64,000 nt of DNA, from contig OX421500.1 in assembly GCA_949126835.1 (NCBI GenBank), forward strand, positions 19,195,167 to 19,259,166, read 5' to 3'. The notes beneath the pieces are model-generated. The model saw only the letters and a list, made by a program, of their open reading frames with translations. It was not told the origin of the DNA and made no database searches. Within the stretch, counting starts at the first letter, position 1, and each line of letters opens with the position of its first letter. Both the position numbers and the translations under genes were made by a program. Origin of the DNA: Anisus vortex. Taxonomy: Eukaryota; Mollusca; Gastropoda; Planorbidae. Positions 20,541 to 32,584 of the stretch are shown here, in pieces.

Positions 20541-20918
20541 ACTTTACTTACTAAGGGCACTAAGTGCTCATTTTAAATACTTTATTGTTCTTAATGTTTT
20601 GCAAATAATTATTTTTTAAGTGCTCAAATGTAGCCTATATACATTTGTGTGGAAGTTTTATTGAAAAAAAGTATTTTCATTACAACCAGTATACAGATAT
20701 ATTTGAAAAAAAAAGTGCAACAATCATTATGTAATTAAATACAAAATGCTCTTATGAAATAAGTTATGGTTATTTCTATTAAAAACTATATGGGTCAATT
20801 TGACCCACCTAGTAGGTATAGGAAGTATTTAGTTTTTTCTTATGTAAAAGGTATATGGGTCAATTTGACCCACCTTGTAGTCGAATACAGTGAAAACACG
20901 AAGTAGGGATAGGGTTAA

Positions 20919-21535
20919 TAACAGGCCAACCGAAGGTGTTGCGAGGACAGATGTTGGTGGGGGGCGTCAACCCAGAAGAAGAGGAAGATAATTGCCTGTC
21001 CTCTTGTGGCATAATTTTATTTTGAGGCAGCTTTAATGTTTGTGAATGCTTTGGGAAAAGCCTATGAAACCATATGTGGTACAGAGTGAATGGACATCTG
21101 CTTGCCAGCATTAACAGTAACAGGATCTTTGCACCATTTCTCCTCAGCTTGGTCATAATACAACTGAAATGGTCCATAGACAGATTTATCCAGTGGTTCA
21201 TGCGAGCAATGGGGGGGGGGGGGGGATGACAAGAGAGTGATGTGGTTTTCTATACAAAAGGTAATTGCAGCTTCACTACAGTGGGACGCATGACTGTCCA
21301 AAACCATTAACACTGGATTGTCTTTTGAGGCTTCGCATATTGGGCAAAATGCAGAAGAAATTTAATGAAGTTCTCAGACGTCATCCACCCGGATCTACCC
21401 TGATGCCTTTGAGTGAGAATTGCATCCTGTTCCTGGTGGGGCACCTAGATTCCAGTGATCTTGAAATTTCCTTCAAAATGGGCTGCAACTGCCATCTCCA
21501 TTTTATTCACTGTATAAATGCTAGGGGAATATGAC
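20919..21535 (-). pseudogene. pogo-like (DDE_1) transposase, catalytic fragment
   Basis: Read on the minus strand with at least two frameshifts, the fragment contains SGWMTSENFIKFLLHF, then LMVLDSHASHCS (second catalytic Asp region), then ENHITLLSSPPP and PLDKSVYGPFQ. This is the standard order in pogo/Tigger-type DDE transposases cut-and-pasting at TA. The frame shifts again near 21060 and continues to the TTAA of the piggyBac-type insertion. A long G run (about 21211-21224) expands the Pro/His stretch. Catalytically dead: frameshifted and split. Confidence 0.82.
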
Positions 21536-21539
21536 TTCA

Positions 21540-22077
21540 CTTAATCATTTGGAAATTCAAAAAAGAAAAAATATTTTGCATGTTTTGTACCAAGTAGTCT
21601 TCTTTTTTAATGACCGGGGTGAGAAGTCACACCCAAGAAAAAGTGTGACATGGCCTGTGACATTTCACCCCAGCAGGTGGTTATCATACAAAATGATCCA
21701 CACTTTCAAATCAATTTCTCAAAAGTACAAACAATTAATCCGTAATCCAGACTGACGTTATTATGGCTTGAGAAAACAAACATTGCATGAAAACAAAAAA
21801 ATAATGAAAGATGCCAGCATACTTACAGGATTCCGTTGATTGAATTTCCCACTTTGTCAATGAAAACAAGTACTTGTGGTTGTGAACTCAGTTCCGGCCA
21901 GGGGTATCTTCTGACCACTCTGGCTCTGTTTTTAGGTCAGTGTTATTGTTGGGCCTGTCATTTTTAGTGAAATTTTAAGCCTAATGGGCCTAATTGGTGA
22001 ACTAGATGTAGTGCCCTATCCGCTTCCCTTTACCGTGGCCAGGGCATAACATAGGCCTCTTTGTGACTGGAGGAATA
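21540..22077. other. Unassigned sequence
   Basis: No coding or repeat feature recognised between the pogo fragment and the next pogo-type element. Confidence 0.4.
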
Positions 22078-22079
22078 TA

Positions 22080-23687
22080 GGGGAAGGTGGGGCTTAAAGT
22101 CACAGGGGCAAGTTGTCACAAGTGCTCTACAGCCATAATTTGATAACGAAAGTAAAATGCGAAACTGTGGTTGTGTAGCTTATTGAAAGTAAGAATTATA
22201 ATGACGATGGGAAGTTACTCCGCCTTTCACTTTTGTTGAAAAAGCAAAGCACTTGAATTTCATAATTTCATTGTGGATTTTGATTTTTCTTAAATTTGGT
22301 GAGTAAACACATATTTTATTAAATAAATGTTTGCAACTTTATACTAGTGTAATTGTTAATGCATCCTTTACACATCAGGAATACTGGTATTATTTATTGT
22401 CAATCCAATAAAAAAAAAAATATTATATTAAATTTGTCAGAATTTGATGTGGGGCAGGTTGTCACACTAGTTGGGGCAACAAGTCACAGTTGTGACTTTT
22501 TGCCCCACTATGATTGAGTTTTTCATTTATGAAAAATTTTAATTATATCTTTTGCAATGCCTTCTGTAAAACGTTTTAAAAGACCATATGGATCATAAAG
22601 GTATCTCAGTGTAGAAAAATTATTTTGTTCAAATTATTTTTGGGTCTTCTTAGGCTACTTATACTTAAAGACGTACAGATCTAGTAAAAAGTAGGCTACA
22701 CATATTAAACAATCATTTTTTTGTCATTTCTGGGGACTTAATTTTATATTTCCATCCACAGACAGCCTTCATTTAATTTTAAACATGAGAAATTATATTC
22801 GTACTACAACCCGAGGAAATTTCTGATTTTTAGCCATTCAGATGGCTAGTGGCTCACCTGATGCTGCAGGAGTCACAGACTAAAATGTGTCTCCCTTCGC
22901 CATCAGACCATTTGGAAAGGCAGCACCACGCAAAATACCGAAGAGGAAAACCATGTCTTCAAAAATCTACACATCATCCCCTGTTAAAAACAGAATGGAA
23001 TTGGAGCTTTTTACAAAAAAAGGAAAAAAAAAGTGTGCAGATGATTCTGATTCAGACACCGAAGCTGAATTTTCTGTCCATAACGACAGTGATGGCTATG
23101 TGTCAGAGTTTGAAAAGGAGGAAACAGTCGGAATTGAGCTCGGGCCAGTTGCCAGCGTCAGTCTCAGTGACTTTGTTCTGGTTGCGTTTAATAAAGATAT
23201 CAAATCAAAATATTTGGTGGGGCAAGTTACTAAAAATGAGGATGAAGACGGAGACGTTGAGGTTTCTTTCCTCCGACGAAGCACCAAAGTTGAGAGAAAA
23301 TGTGCCTGATATTGAAACAGTTCCAAAAGAATATATTCATGCAGTTCTCCCACCCCCAGAGGGCACTGGAACCACCTCCAGAACAAAGTCTGGACTAGTT
23401 TTTGATATTAACTTTTAGCCATATCAACCTTTGGTAATTTGTGTGACAACTTGCCCCACGTTGTGTGACAACTTGCCCCACTGTGGGGTAACTTGTCACA
23501 ACTCTAACCCAACCGATTTTTTATTTTATATTTCTGAGAAATAAAAAGATTAAATTTATTTGACTTATTCTACTTGTTGTGTGAATGTATGGGAGGCATC
23601 ATGTTTAGTTTGGTGATGATTGATTAACTTTGAAGTCAGCTTTCCTATAAAATGTACATAATTGTGACTTTAAGCCCCACCTTCCCC
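22080..23687 (+). mobile_element. pogo/Tigger-type deletion derivative
   Basis: The ends are GGGGAAGGTGGGGCTTAAAG and its inverse, each followed outward by TA (22078-22079, 23688-23689), the Tc1/mariner/pogo target. Inside both ends a motif like GGGGCAAGTTGTCACA recurs in both orientations (about 22106, 22446, 22472, 23440, 23462, 23483), which looks like subterminal transposase-binding repeats. Only the C-terminal coding end of a transposase survives, so it is non-autonomous. Confidence 0.85.
22880..23418 (+). pseudogene. Tigger-like transposase C-terminal exon remnant
   Basis: Frame 22887-23290 encodes VSPFAIRPFGKAAPRK, then TSSPVKNRMELEL and a Lys-rich run, then an acidic stretch (DDSDSDTEAEF), then a small beta-rich module (DFVLVAFNKD, KYLVGQVT, DVEVSFLRR). 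One frameshift near 23285 moves to the frame ending at 23418 (VPDIETVPKEYIHAVLPPP). The proline-rich linker and terminal module match the tail of Tigger-like transposases as I know them. No catalytic DDE part is present. The longer overlapping frame that starts at 22849 is mostly the wrong frame. Confidence 0.72.
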
Positions 23688-23759
23688 TACTCATCATCAC
23701 TGCTATTGTCAAATAGGCTGTATTACTGTAGTCATCATCTTCCTTCCAGTGGATTCCAG

Positions 23760-23904
23760 GGCACAGGGTTCGGACATTCCAGCTTGCAATCAAAGTGCTG
23801 GAAACTTCTTTTTTTTTTCTGGTGCCGTCTATACGACGTGGTGTGTCCGCTTGGTCCTTCTTCAGTCTCTCCTTCTTTCTCATCCAGGGCTTGAGACCGG
23901 GCAA
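23760..23904 (-). pseudogene. Possible LINE endonuclease N-terminal fragment
   Basis: A minus-strand frame contains a basic leader followed by LIASWNVRTLC, which resembles the start of the endonuclease domain in non-LTR retrotransposons (consensus like TWNVRTL). Nothing further of the domain can be followed. It lies just outside the right end of the pogo-type derivative. Confidence 0.4.
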
Positions 23905-24066
23905 TGGTGAGTTAAGTGGAAGAGAACACTATGCAGATAATTTTTCTCCCATGGTAGATTTCTTTACGCCACACATTGACTCTTCTCCTTGTAGATTACC
24001 TGGCCAATTTCTCCGGCTCTTACTAGAAGAACTATGATTTCTCCATTCTCCAGATAATAGGTTCCC

Positions 24067-24229
24067 TTACTAAAATAGGGTTTAATACAGATTTTGTTAG
24101 GACCTCCAAGAAAACCACTCCAAGAAAACCAATCTATAAAAACTCCAATGGGCTTTATTCATAAGTATTTCCGGGTCACATGATACTGAAGGTCCTAACA
24201 AAATCTGTATTAAACCCTTTTTTTAGTAA
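24067..24229. mobile_element. Foldback MITE, 163 bp
   Basis: TTACTAAAAT...GTTAGGACCT at the left is matched by the inverse at the right over about 38 bases, with one small indel in the A-run. The loop is about 85 bases. No open frame and no obvious target duplication. Confidence 0.78.
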
Positions 24230-27200
24230 TGGAATCATTTCACTGCCGAGAGGCTACGAGACTCGGTGGGAAACAGGCCACCTCTGCCACAACCTGGTGC
24301 CTGGATGTCGACAGGTCTATTCTATAATAGTCTGGAATATGTGCTACCTGGCGACAGTGTAGGTATACGAGCGAGCAGCCACGTTAATGATTCTGGGGCA
24401 TTCCGCACGTGGGATGAAGAAGTGTAGACAGTAGCATTTGCTTCTCTGCATGCCTATTGGCACGCCATATTCGTTGAGGTGGCATGAGAAGGCTAGTCTT
24501 GGACAGGATTTTGGTGCCCCCTTCCCCCCACCCCGATCCACCCTTTAATTCATTCCGTGCCAATCCACCATATATATAAGGTCGATTAGACTCTGCGCTT
24601 CCGTGTTGATCAACCATATATGGTCGATTCGGTTTTCAAAGCTTATTTCATTGCTATAGCCTATTGATTCGACTTTTTATATTCTCAAACGAATGACAAT
24701 CCTTTCTGCTTGCTTTACTTTCGGTTTTTACATAATAATAATAATGACGATTTTTATGTGAAATGTAGTTTATTGAAGAGACAAATTTGAATTGTGGCAT
24801 TCAGAATTGTTTCCTTCATTAAATCTCTCTCAGCTATACCTTTGTCACTCATTGTCAGCCATAACTACTTAAACAAGACTAATGTCATTGCGTTTATTCA
24901 TTCAACATTTTTTTTATTTGCTTCATATAATTCACCTCTGTAATCAGTAGCACTGTGCATCATCTGCTTCTGCTTATAAGTAAAGTAGGTAAGGTTGTGG
25001 ATCAGCTTCTGCTACAGTTTTATAGCTTTTCAAACAAAGTAACCAGTTTCATTGTTTATTGAAGCCATACCTTTCCTCTGTATACATTGAATATTTTTAA
25101 TCTCTTGCAACTCTCCGGAATATCGTTGTTTTTTCTTCACATTCTGTATCATTTTCCTGTTCCCAAATTAAACACTCTTCTGTGGAAAGCCTTGTTCTAC
25201 TTGTGGCACATTTATTACAGCAATTTCTTCTTATATGGCTGTCACTCACTTTCAATGATTCTTTCAACCTTTATCTGCCATGTTCAATCATCTGATGCCG
25301 TGGAGTGATTGTTGCCATCTGTACATTGATTCTAAAACTGCTATATTCATGCAGTTGTTAGCGTTTTCTGTGGCAGCTTAATTAATCCTAGTGTCACGCT
25401 CATAGTTAGAATATTTAGATGTCCTTAAAACTTTTTTGTCCATTCTCATTATGACATGCAATAACCACATAGCCACTTCAAATCTTAAATGGAGATTTTT
25501 TTTTCAATATCACGTCTTTTATAGTCAACTTTCTGGAGTGCAAGCTTTCATTTTCTCTTACTAAACATATAAAATAACTCTAAAACTTGTCTTTCTCACT
25601 TCTTGTTCTGTATAAATTTGCTGTAAAAAAGAAACAACATAAGCATTAAGATTAAGAAGATACTTACTATACAATTCCTGTACTGCAAGAATCATGAAGA
25701 GTTTAAATTTCCTACAAATAAATAATGCTTTTGACCAAGAAGATACCTACTCACATTATTGTTCTGCAAGAATCACAAAGAGCCGAAATTTGCTGTCAAT
25801 AAAAAACAAGAAGATACTGAACTTACTATACTTGTCCTGTTTTGTAAGAATTACAAAGACCTAATTTCAAATAAAAAAGATTTAGACCAAGAAGTTTCAA
25901 AGTGATGGAGAAGCAACTATCTGATGGTGAAGCTCTAACAGTTTTGACTAAAGTATTCAATCCTTAGCAACAATTCTACTACTATCAGCATAATGTGACA
26001 AGACAAACAGACCAAAGTGCCCCTTCATCTTATCTTGGCTGTGAAACATTGGTTTGTGTGACAAGTTCCTTCAATTTATCAATTTGTAAAGATATTTGCA
26101 CATACAAGAGCAGCAACTCCATTTAGATCTGGAGTAAAACGTCTCAAGCTGAGAAACTTTCCAGGAACCTTGAAATAAATGCCAGCCAGCATAGTGGGCT
26201 GAAAGATTGTATACATGGATTGCACCCTAAGTAGAATTTCTTCACAACAACAGCTTAAAATGTCTAGGGTCACCTCACCAGAAAGAAATACTTTCCCTCT
26301 TCAATGAAGCCATTGTTGATTCCATGTCAATGTTACATTGAGCCTTGAGGTAATTATATTTACTGATTTTCTTATTTTTAATGTATTTTTATTGTAATTT
26401 TAAAGTTATTGTAACAACTTGTGTTTGGGTTATGTTTGGGTTTAGAGTTTAAAGGTTGCTTCTTGAGCTTCATATAAAATGTGGGAGAGGATTTAAACTA
26501 ATTGAACATATTATCATCCCAATAGTTATTGTGCTTCTTGTGAGGTTCCTATTTGCTTTGAGTTGAGCTTTGAAAGATTCAAAATAAATAAGCTCTCACA
26601 TTATACATTTTTTAAATATATTATTATAGCCTACTGTTTGATTTGTGTTGGTACAGACGTCATATATGAAACAGTTGGTTCAGATTGGAGGGACTTCATC
26701 CGATCAATACTTGGTGTGTGTGAAATTATACATTCATCAAATCTTGTTAAAATGAAAGATAGGTAAGGTGATTTTCAACTTTACCTCTGTAGAATTACTA
26801 CCGGTACATAATATAGACTTCACACATACAGATTATAGTTTGTTAAAAGATTAGAGCTAGAAATGTGTTGAAATGCATGCATATGCCATATTCTAATTGT
26901 TTTACCTGATTTTTATTTTAATGAAGATATAATTCTGAAATAATTTGAATTATACTAAGCATTGATGAATATACTAGTTGAAAATAAAAATTGTTTGGCC
27001 TATTTGAAGTTCATCATACAGGTCTACCTCAATTTTTTTTTACTTTTTAGAGATCTGATGATACAAGTTACAGACACAAAAGCCCTCATTATCATGAAGT
27101 GGTGAATTTGGGGGTAGCAGTGTCTGCAGTGTTCATGGACAGATAATTGTGGAGAACATGTGGTCATAGGAAACTGAAGTAAGGAAATGTTCTTCTTTTT

Positions 27201-27632
27201 TATACAGTGTTTGTAATTTGAGATTAGGTTTAACTATTATTACAATTATATTACTCAGTTGAAGCATTTTCTCTTCACATCTATGGCACAGAGATGCAAA
27301 CGGCTTTTGTTTTTAGCAAAGAAACTACAAGACTTTGTGGCTTCATAAAAATAAATAAATATATATATATATAAATGAAAAAGTTATCTGTGAATCTAGA
27401 ATTTAAAAAAAATATATAATAGTGAGCATTCATTATATTCTGTTGTATCTTTTTCCAAAAAGTTGAATTTGAAATGTTAAAAACTGTTATAATGATAAAA
27501 ATAATTAGACCTACACTAAAGCAGTCTTTCTGATAATGTTTAAAACTAAATTTCCACTAAATAAATGTTGAAAACAGCAGTGTATGTATATTAGCCAATG
27601 ACTGTTGGGCCTCCAAAACATCTGCTGGCAAC
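24230..27632. other. Unassigned AT-rich stretch
   Basis: About 3.4 kb without a convincing gene. Short open frames (for example 24344-24617 and 26563-26766) carry no motif I recognise. A TA-rich microsatellite occurs near 27349-27375. Confidence 0.4.
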
Positions 27633-27850
27633 CAGGGGCGAAGCCACAGGGGGGGCTGAGGGGGGCTAAGCCCCCCCTGGAATTAAAAAAAAAATCTTTT
27701 TTCAACTGATTTTTTACAAAATATGTACTAAATTCGTTAAAAATTTGGTAAATCTTTGTCACGCAAAAGTTCAGCCCCCCTGGTATTTGGTAAATTTTTG
27801 TCACGCGAAAGTTCAGCCCCCCCTGGAAAAAATTTCTGGCTTCGCCCCTG
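27633..27850. mobile_element. hAT-like MITE with perfect 8-bp target duplication
   Basis: It begins CAGGGGCGAAGCC and ends GGCTTCGCCCCTG. CTGGCAAC is repeated exactly on both sides (27625-27632, 27851-27858). Related to the copy at 20124. An internal stretch GGTAAATCTTTGTCACGCAAAAG is partly duplicated toward the right end. Confidence 0.9.
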
Positions 27851-28242
27851 CTGGCAACTAAAGTGGAAAGAAAACTTTTCCTGAAAAGAGTTCTAAATGT
27901 TAAATGATTTAGAACAATTCATTGAAGTTGTTTTAACAATTTCAATGTTTTCATTTTGCATCTAAAGATAAAAAGGGTCCCTCTGTCAGAAGTATGCCTG
28001 TACAAAATCTTCCTAAACATTCTGTTTGAGTTTTATGCTATCAATGTCAAGATTAAACTGTGAAAGAGGAACACTTTCATTGAAGCTGCTGAGTGGAACT
28101 GATTTAATAAATGTATTTAAATTATTTAAGATATTCTTGTGATATTGATACATCTCTACAGTATTTGTACATGTTCATACCTTCAACTAAGAAGTTTTTA
28201 AAATTATAACTATTTTTTTAAAAGCTTTTGAAAATTTAATAG

Positions 28243-29046
28243 CATGTCTTATTGGTGGTGAGGCTATGTGTTATCGGCTGGGAGGCTATGTGTTATTGGC
28301 GGTGAGGCTATGTGTTATTGGCGGTGAGGCTATGTGTTATCGGCGGTGAGGCTATGTGTTATCGGCGGTGAGGCTATGTTTTATCTGCGGTGAGGCTATA
28401 TGTTATCGGCGGTGAGGCTATGTGTTATCGGCGGTGAGGCTATGTGTTATCGGCGGTGAGGCTATGTGTTATCGGCGGTGAGGCTATGTGTTATCGGCTG
28501 TGAGGCTATGTGTTATCGGCGGTGAGGCTATGTGTTATCGGCGGTGAGGCTATGTGTTATCGGCGGTGAGGCTATGTGTTATCGGCGGTGAGGCTATGTG
28601 TTATCGGCGGTGAGGCTATGTGTTATCGGCGGTGAGGCTATGTGTTATCGGCGGTGAGGCTATGTGTTATCGGCGGTGAGGCTATGTGTTATCGGCGGTG
28701 AGTCTATGTGTTATCGGCGTTGAGGCTATGTGTTATCGGAGGTGAGGCTATGTGTTATCGGCGGTGAGGCTATGTGTTATCGGCGGTGAGGCTATGTGCT
28801 AAGTTCAGCTAGGATGTAGCATGTGTTATCGGTGGTGAGGCTATGTGCTATCGGCGGTGAGGCTATGTGCTATCGGCGGTGAGGCTATGTGCTATCGGCG
28901 GTGAGGCTATGTGCTAAGTTCAGCTAGGATGTAGCATGTGTTATCGTCGGTGAGGCTATGTGCTATCGGCGGTGAGGCTACGTGCTATCGACGGTGAGGC
29001 TATGTGCCATCGGCGGTGAGGCTATGTGCTAAGTTCAGCTAGGATG
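28243..29046. repeat. 22-bp minisatellite with 115-bp higher-order unit
   Basis: About 800 bp of the unit GGCGGTGAGGCTATGTGTTA plus TC (22 bp), with few substitutions in the first 550 bp. From about 28798 a longer unit appears, marked by GCTAAGTTCAGCTAGGATG at 28798, 28913 and 29028, a spacing of 115 bp, inside which TTATC has become CTATC. 22 is not a multiple of three and no frame runs through, so it is non-coding. Confidence 0.95.
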
Positions 29047-29266
29047 GTGGAAAGTGGTTCATTTGGCATTCTAATAATTTTGCCACAATTACTCAAAAGC
29101 ACATGATTTTAAACAGTATTTTTTTAATGTTCTATTACTCATTATGAAAAAAATATAGTAAAGTATACATTGATCTATGGGCTAATGAAAGAGTGTTCAC
29201 CATAACATACAGGGGCTTGTGTGGCCACCGACACATTGCCGAACTACTTTGACTTTTCCACAATGT

Positions 29267-29434
29267 GAAGCCGACTGATCCAGCGGTTAGTTCACCGGAC
29301 TATCAACAAAAAACCAACTCACAGGTCGCAGGTTCTATCCCTGCCACCTGCGGATCCCTGTCGCCCTACAGGAGTTTTGGACCTAGTGGACGTAATAATC
29401 TTCTATTTAAAAGGAACGTCTGTAAACTTATAAG
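29267..29434 (+). mobile_element. tRNA-derived SINE, family A
   Basis: Head GAAGCCGACTGATCCAGCGG with A-box and B-box positions as in the copies at 118 and 1404, and the same end near GTAAACTTATAAG. A 77-codon frame across it is incidental. Confidence 0.75.
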
Positions 29435-30514
29435 TCATGTCAGGCACCCATCAGAGCTTGGCTTGGTAGCTTCTTGGACACAATTAACCTGGCTTTGAAC
29501 CTTTGGGGCCAAAAACTTTTCAATATCAATCTGAACATGCAGCCAGACCACCATGTCAATTATGTGCTAAAAAGAACATTTTCATTGCTCACAGAGCTTA
29601 AGTATTATAAATTAGGTTTAAGTTTATGTTGAAGTAAAGTATGCCCTTTAAACTATGTTGATCCACATACCTATAGTGAAGCAGGACTTGATAGTTTTTG
29701 TATTTTAGTAATGTAATGTAATTTACCTTTTTAAGTTATAATTTTGCATGTTATTATTTTACATTAAACTATAATACTATTGAGTAACCTGAAATTAAGC
29801 CAACCAAAGTCCTTAAAAAATGTCATAAATTAATACAAATTGCACAATTGATTGTTCATATGCTAAATAAAATACTATGTATATTTTATTATCTAGGTAT
29901 GTCCGGGGGGACTTCACCAGAAACCAGACATGGGTGCCTTTTTCCTTTTTGAAAGATGTATTACAACCATTTCCACCATCTCTTCTCTGTCTGTGAAGTT
30001 GCCAATGTCAAGTCATCTTCTAATTTCATTGTTGGTGAGTCTTGCTTCCCACACATATAACAACACTATATTATATATTCACAGTTCAATTTGATAGCTA
30101 GTATTTTTTTTTCTGTTCACATTTGCCAATCTCTTTACTGTTGAGTCTTTTGTTTCACAACCAAATTACAACCCTATGTTATATTCACATCCTAATTAGA
30201 TAGCAAGTTTTTTTTCTCACTTTAAATAAGTATTAACATATTTTATTCACAGAAGTTTAATAGTGTCACTACGTGTAAGGAAAAGCAAGTCTTGAAATTG
30301 TTTGACGAACATGTTGAATTTCTGGCTTACATCCTTGGCCCAAAACTCTTGCAGAGCAGCAGGGATTGGTTGGCGGCAGGATGAGAACCCGGGCTGATTT
30401 TGTTGACAGTCCAGGGTACGAGCCGCAGGACCAGACGGCCAAGATTTCCAATACAGGACACTGTGTGCAAGTTTGTGAGATGTACAGTTCATTATCATTG
30501 ACTTTGGTAAACAT
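29435..30514. other. Unassigned AT-rich stretch
   Basis: No gene or nameable repeat recognised. Confidence 0.4.
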
Positions 30515-30600
30515 CATAGAGCTGGGTAGACTCGGCTACACCCTCTTGTCCTGGGGAAAACTAATCCTGCAGTATCTTGATCTGAACACTTGACTTTTGG
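30515..30600 (-). mobile_element. SINE family B fragment
   Basis: The inverse contains CCAGGACAAGAGGGTGT followed by GAGTCTACCCAGCTCT, matching the body of the copy at 20305. Both ends are lost. Confidence 0.5.
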
Positions 30601-31606
30601 AATGGCTTTTGTACTCCATTGTTTTTTACACAGCCCTGTCTCAAACAAGCGGCTTGTAGGCTTTTATTGAATACAATCTATAGTCTTAGGGCTAAATACT
30701 ATATAATGTGTTGTAAAAAAAAAATTAAGTTTAAGGGTATTTTCATTATATTTTCTCTAGTTATTTTTTACCAATTTTTTTTTTTGGTATAGTCTAGAAT
30801 AATTCTGTATTAGAAAGTTTTTTTTTCCACATCTTATTTGAAATTGTCAATATTAAAGACGGAAGTTTAGTGATTTGTGATTTGAAATGCAGTCTTTAGT
30901 ATTTCAAAATATATTTTTGGGGTTTAAATGTGTTAGTTGATAAAATTATAGAATGTTTTTTGATGCAGGTTAATAACTATTTGAAAATGACTGTCTGCTA
31001 ATAATTAGCAAAGTATTCCAGTCAGACCATTTTGATTCATAGGGTGAGTGTAGCAGCAGTCACACACGTTTCTTGTAGCCAGCACAATGCCCTTTGCTGC
31101 CTTTTTGTTTCCCTAACCAGTGTCATATACCCAACACAGCTAGACAGACTCTAGTACACTTTTCATAGCAGGGGTTATATATTCTGTATCCATAATCTGA
31201 GTGCCATTGCCACTATATTTTTATATCACTATGTCCTCTTTTCTTATTATTTTTATGATGCTGCTCAAATATTTTCTTTAATGTCACTGTAGAGAATTTA
31301 GTGCTATACCGTTTATAGATGAGTAATATGTTTGTTAGGTTGCCTAAAGATGTACATTTATTTGAATATTAAGATTAAGTATCAAAACTGTTTTGTGTTG
31401 TTCTACATGATATCAATAAGTATAGATTTGAAAATAAAGTTAAATTTTCTGAATGTGTTGATTATTGCATTCTTATTTTGTGATTGTTTTAATTTATTGT
31501 CTGTTACTGTTACTGACATATTAGCTTCATGGAAAGTGATAGCATCAATGACATCAATAGTATTCTCTTCTTTACCTGGATGACAATATTATTTACTTAT
31601 TATATA
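30601..31606. other. Unassigned AT-rich stretch
   Basis: No gene recognised. A short segment near 31040-31150 resembles part of SINE family B (GCCAGCACAATG) but is too diverged to annotate firmly. Confidence 0.35.
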
Positions 31607-31718
31607 AATACATCACTGGGTGACCTTGTTTATCTGTATTTAAATACTAAATAATACTATTAATACTAAATACATTACTGGGTGACCTTGTTTATCTGTA
31701 TGTAAATACTAAATACAT
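31607..31718. repeat. Tandem duplication, about 62-bp unit
   Basis: The segment TACAT(C/T)ACTGGGTGACC...GTAAATACTAAA occurs twice in a row next to the second copy of the dispersed repeat. Confidence 0.75.
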
Positions 31719-31735
31719 CACTAGATTTTACTGGG

Positions 31736-32105
31736 TGTTTTTTTAAGTCTAAGCGTATTTACTGTAGAGAGTTTTATAGTTGACATACAGGCTAATTCAC
31801 CATTTACCACCGGTCGTCATACTTAGATTATTAATGATTATGTTGTTGAAATATAGATTATATTATTTTATGAATAAGTCATCTTGATATAACGTCAATA
31901 TTTTGAGTGCTGCTTTTGATAGACTTCTCAATGTTCACGTCATTCTTTGCACCATATGGGTATGATTTACTAGGTTTGTGTTCAAGCGTCATCTATGTAT
32001 TATCTCCCCTACCAAACCTCTATTACTTTAAATACGGGATAGGTACCGGTACTAGCTATATTACGGTACCGGTACTTTAACAAGTTATACCGATCTTTGC
32101 TTGTG
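31736..32105. repeat. Dispersed repeat, copy 2
   Basis: Matches 1-117 and 247-415. It lacks the SINE found in copy 1 and instead has about 105 bp of its own. It has one, not two, of the GGTACCGGTACTAGC units. Confidence 0.85.
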
Positions 32106-32584
32106 AAAAATGAGAACAGGCCTGTGTGTGATTACAAATGTATCAAAATGCCTTTAAAATAATGCATGATTAAAAAAAAACTATTTAAGCATACAATTAA
32201 ACAAAATGCATATCTATTATATATTAGGATCTTTTTTAGGCATAAAATTAAAAGTATTGCAATTTCGAAATAAAAGGATCGATTCATGAACAAAAAGTAA
32301 GGCCTTTTAAGAATTTAAAAGAAATACATTTTAAAATGATAGCCTAAAAAGTAAAACAGTCGGGCCGTTTCAAGACAAAAATGGGGCCTTTTCAATCAAA
32401 AAAATATGGAATAAGAGTAGCACAGTAGCAGTGATTCGCAAAGTAAATACCTATACTTCGCCTGATAAGAGGTTCCGGGTAATGATCGCCCAGATGTGCC
32501 AAGTGTTACGTCGTCCATAGCACTCCTGGACACTTCTGAAATATGGCATATTCTACCTTAAGTAAATATGTCTGAATGTGCACC
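32106..32584. other. Unassigned AT-rich stretch
   Basis: No gene or repeat recognised. Confidence 0.4.

Larger units (their letters stand above)
18803..20914. mobile_element. piggyBac-type non-autonomous transposon in TTAA
   Basis: The ends are CCCTATCCCTACT and its inverse AGTAGGGATAGGG, and TTAA lies directly outside both (18799-18802, 20915-20918), the exact target of piggyBac elements. Near the left end CTACTAGGTGGGTCAA/TTTTGACCC-type units occur twice (about 18810 and 19008). Near the right end they occur twice in inverse (about 20790 and 20850). The central GGGTCAATTTGACCC is itself palindromic. No transposase is encoded. A small tandem repeat of a GAAAACCACGAAAACACGT-like unit lies at 19190-19245. 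Confidence 0.88.

Noticed and set aside
22849..23418. 189-codon frame as a single gene
   Set aside because: Most of it is the wrong frame; the overlapping frame from 22887 carries the transposase-like protein, and only the last stretch of the 189-codon frame is real.
24344..24617. Possible protein-coding minus-strand frames
   Set aside because: Two overlapping frames, neither with a recognisable motif.
28243..29046. CRISPR-like repeat array
   Set aside because: Units are contiguous with no unique spacers, and the genome is eukaryotic. It is a minisatellite.
29265..29498. 77-codon frame
   Set aside because: Runs through a SINE copy; non-coding.
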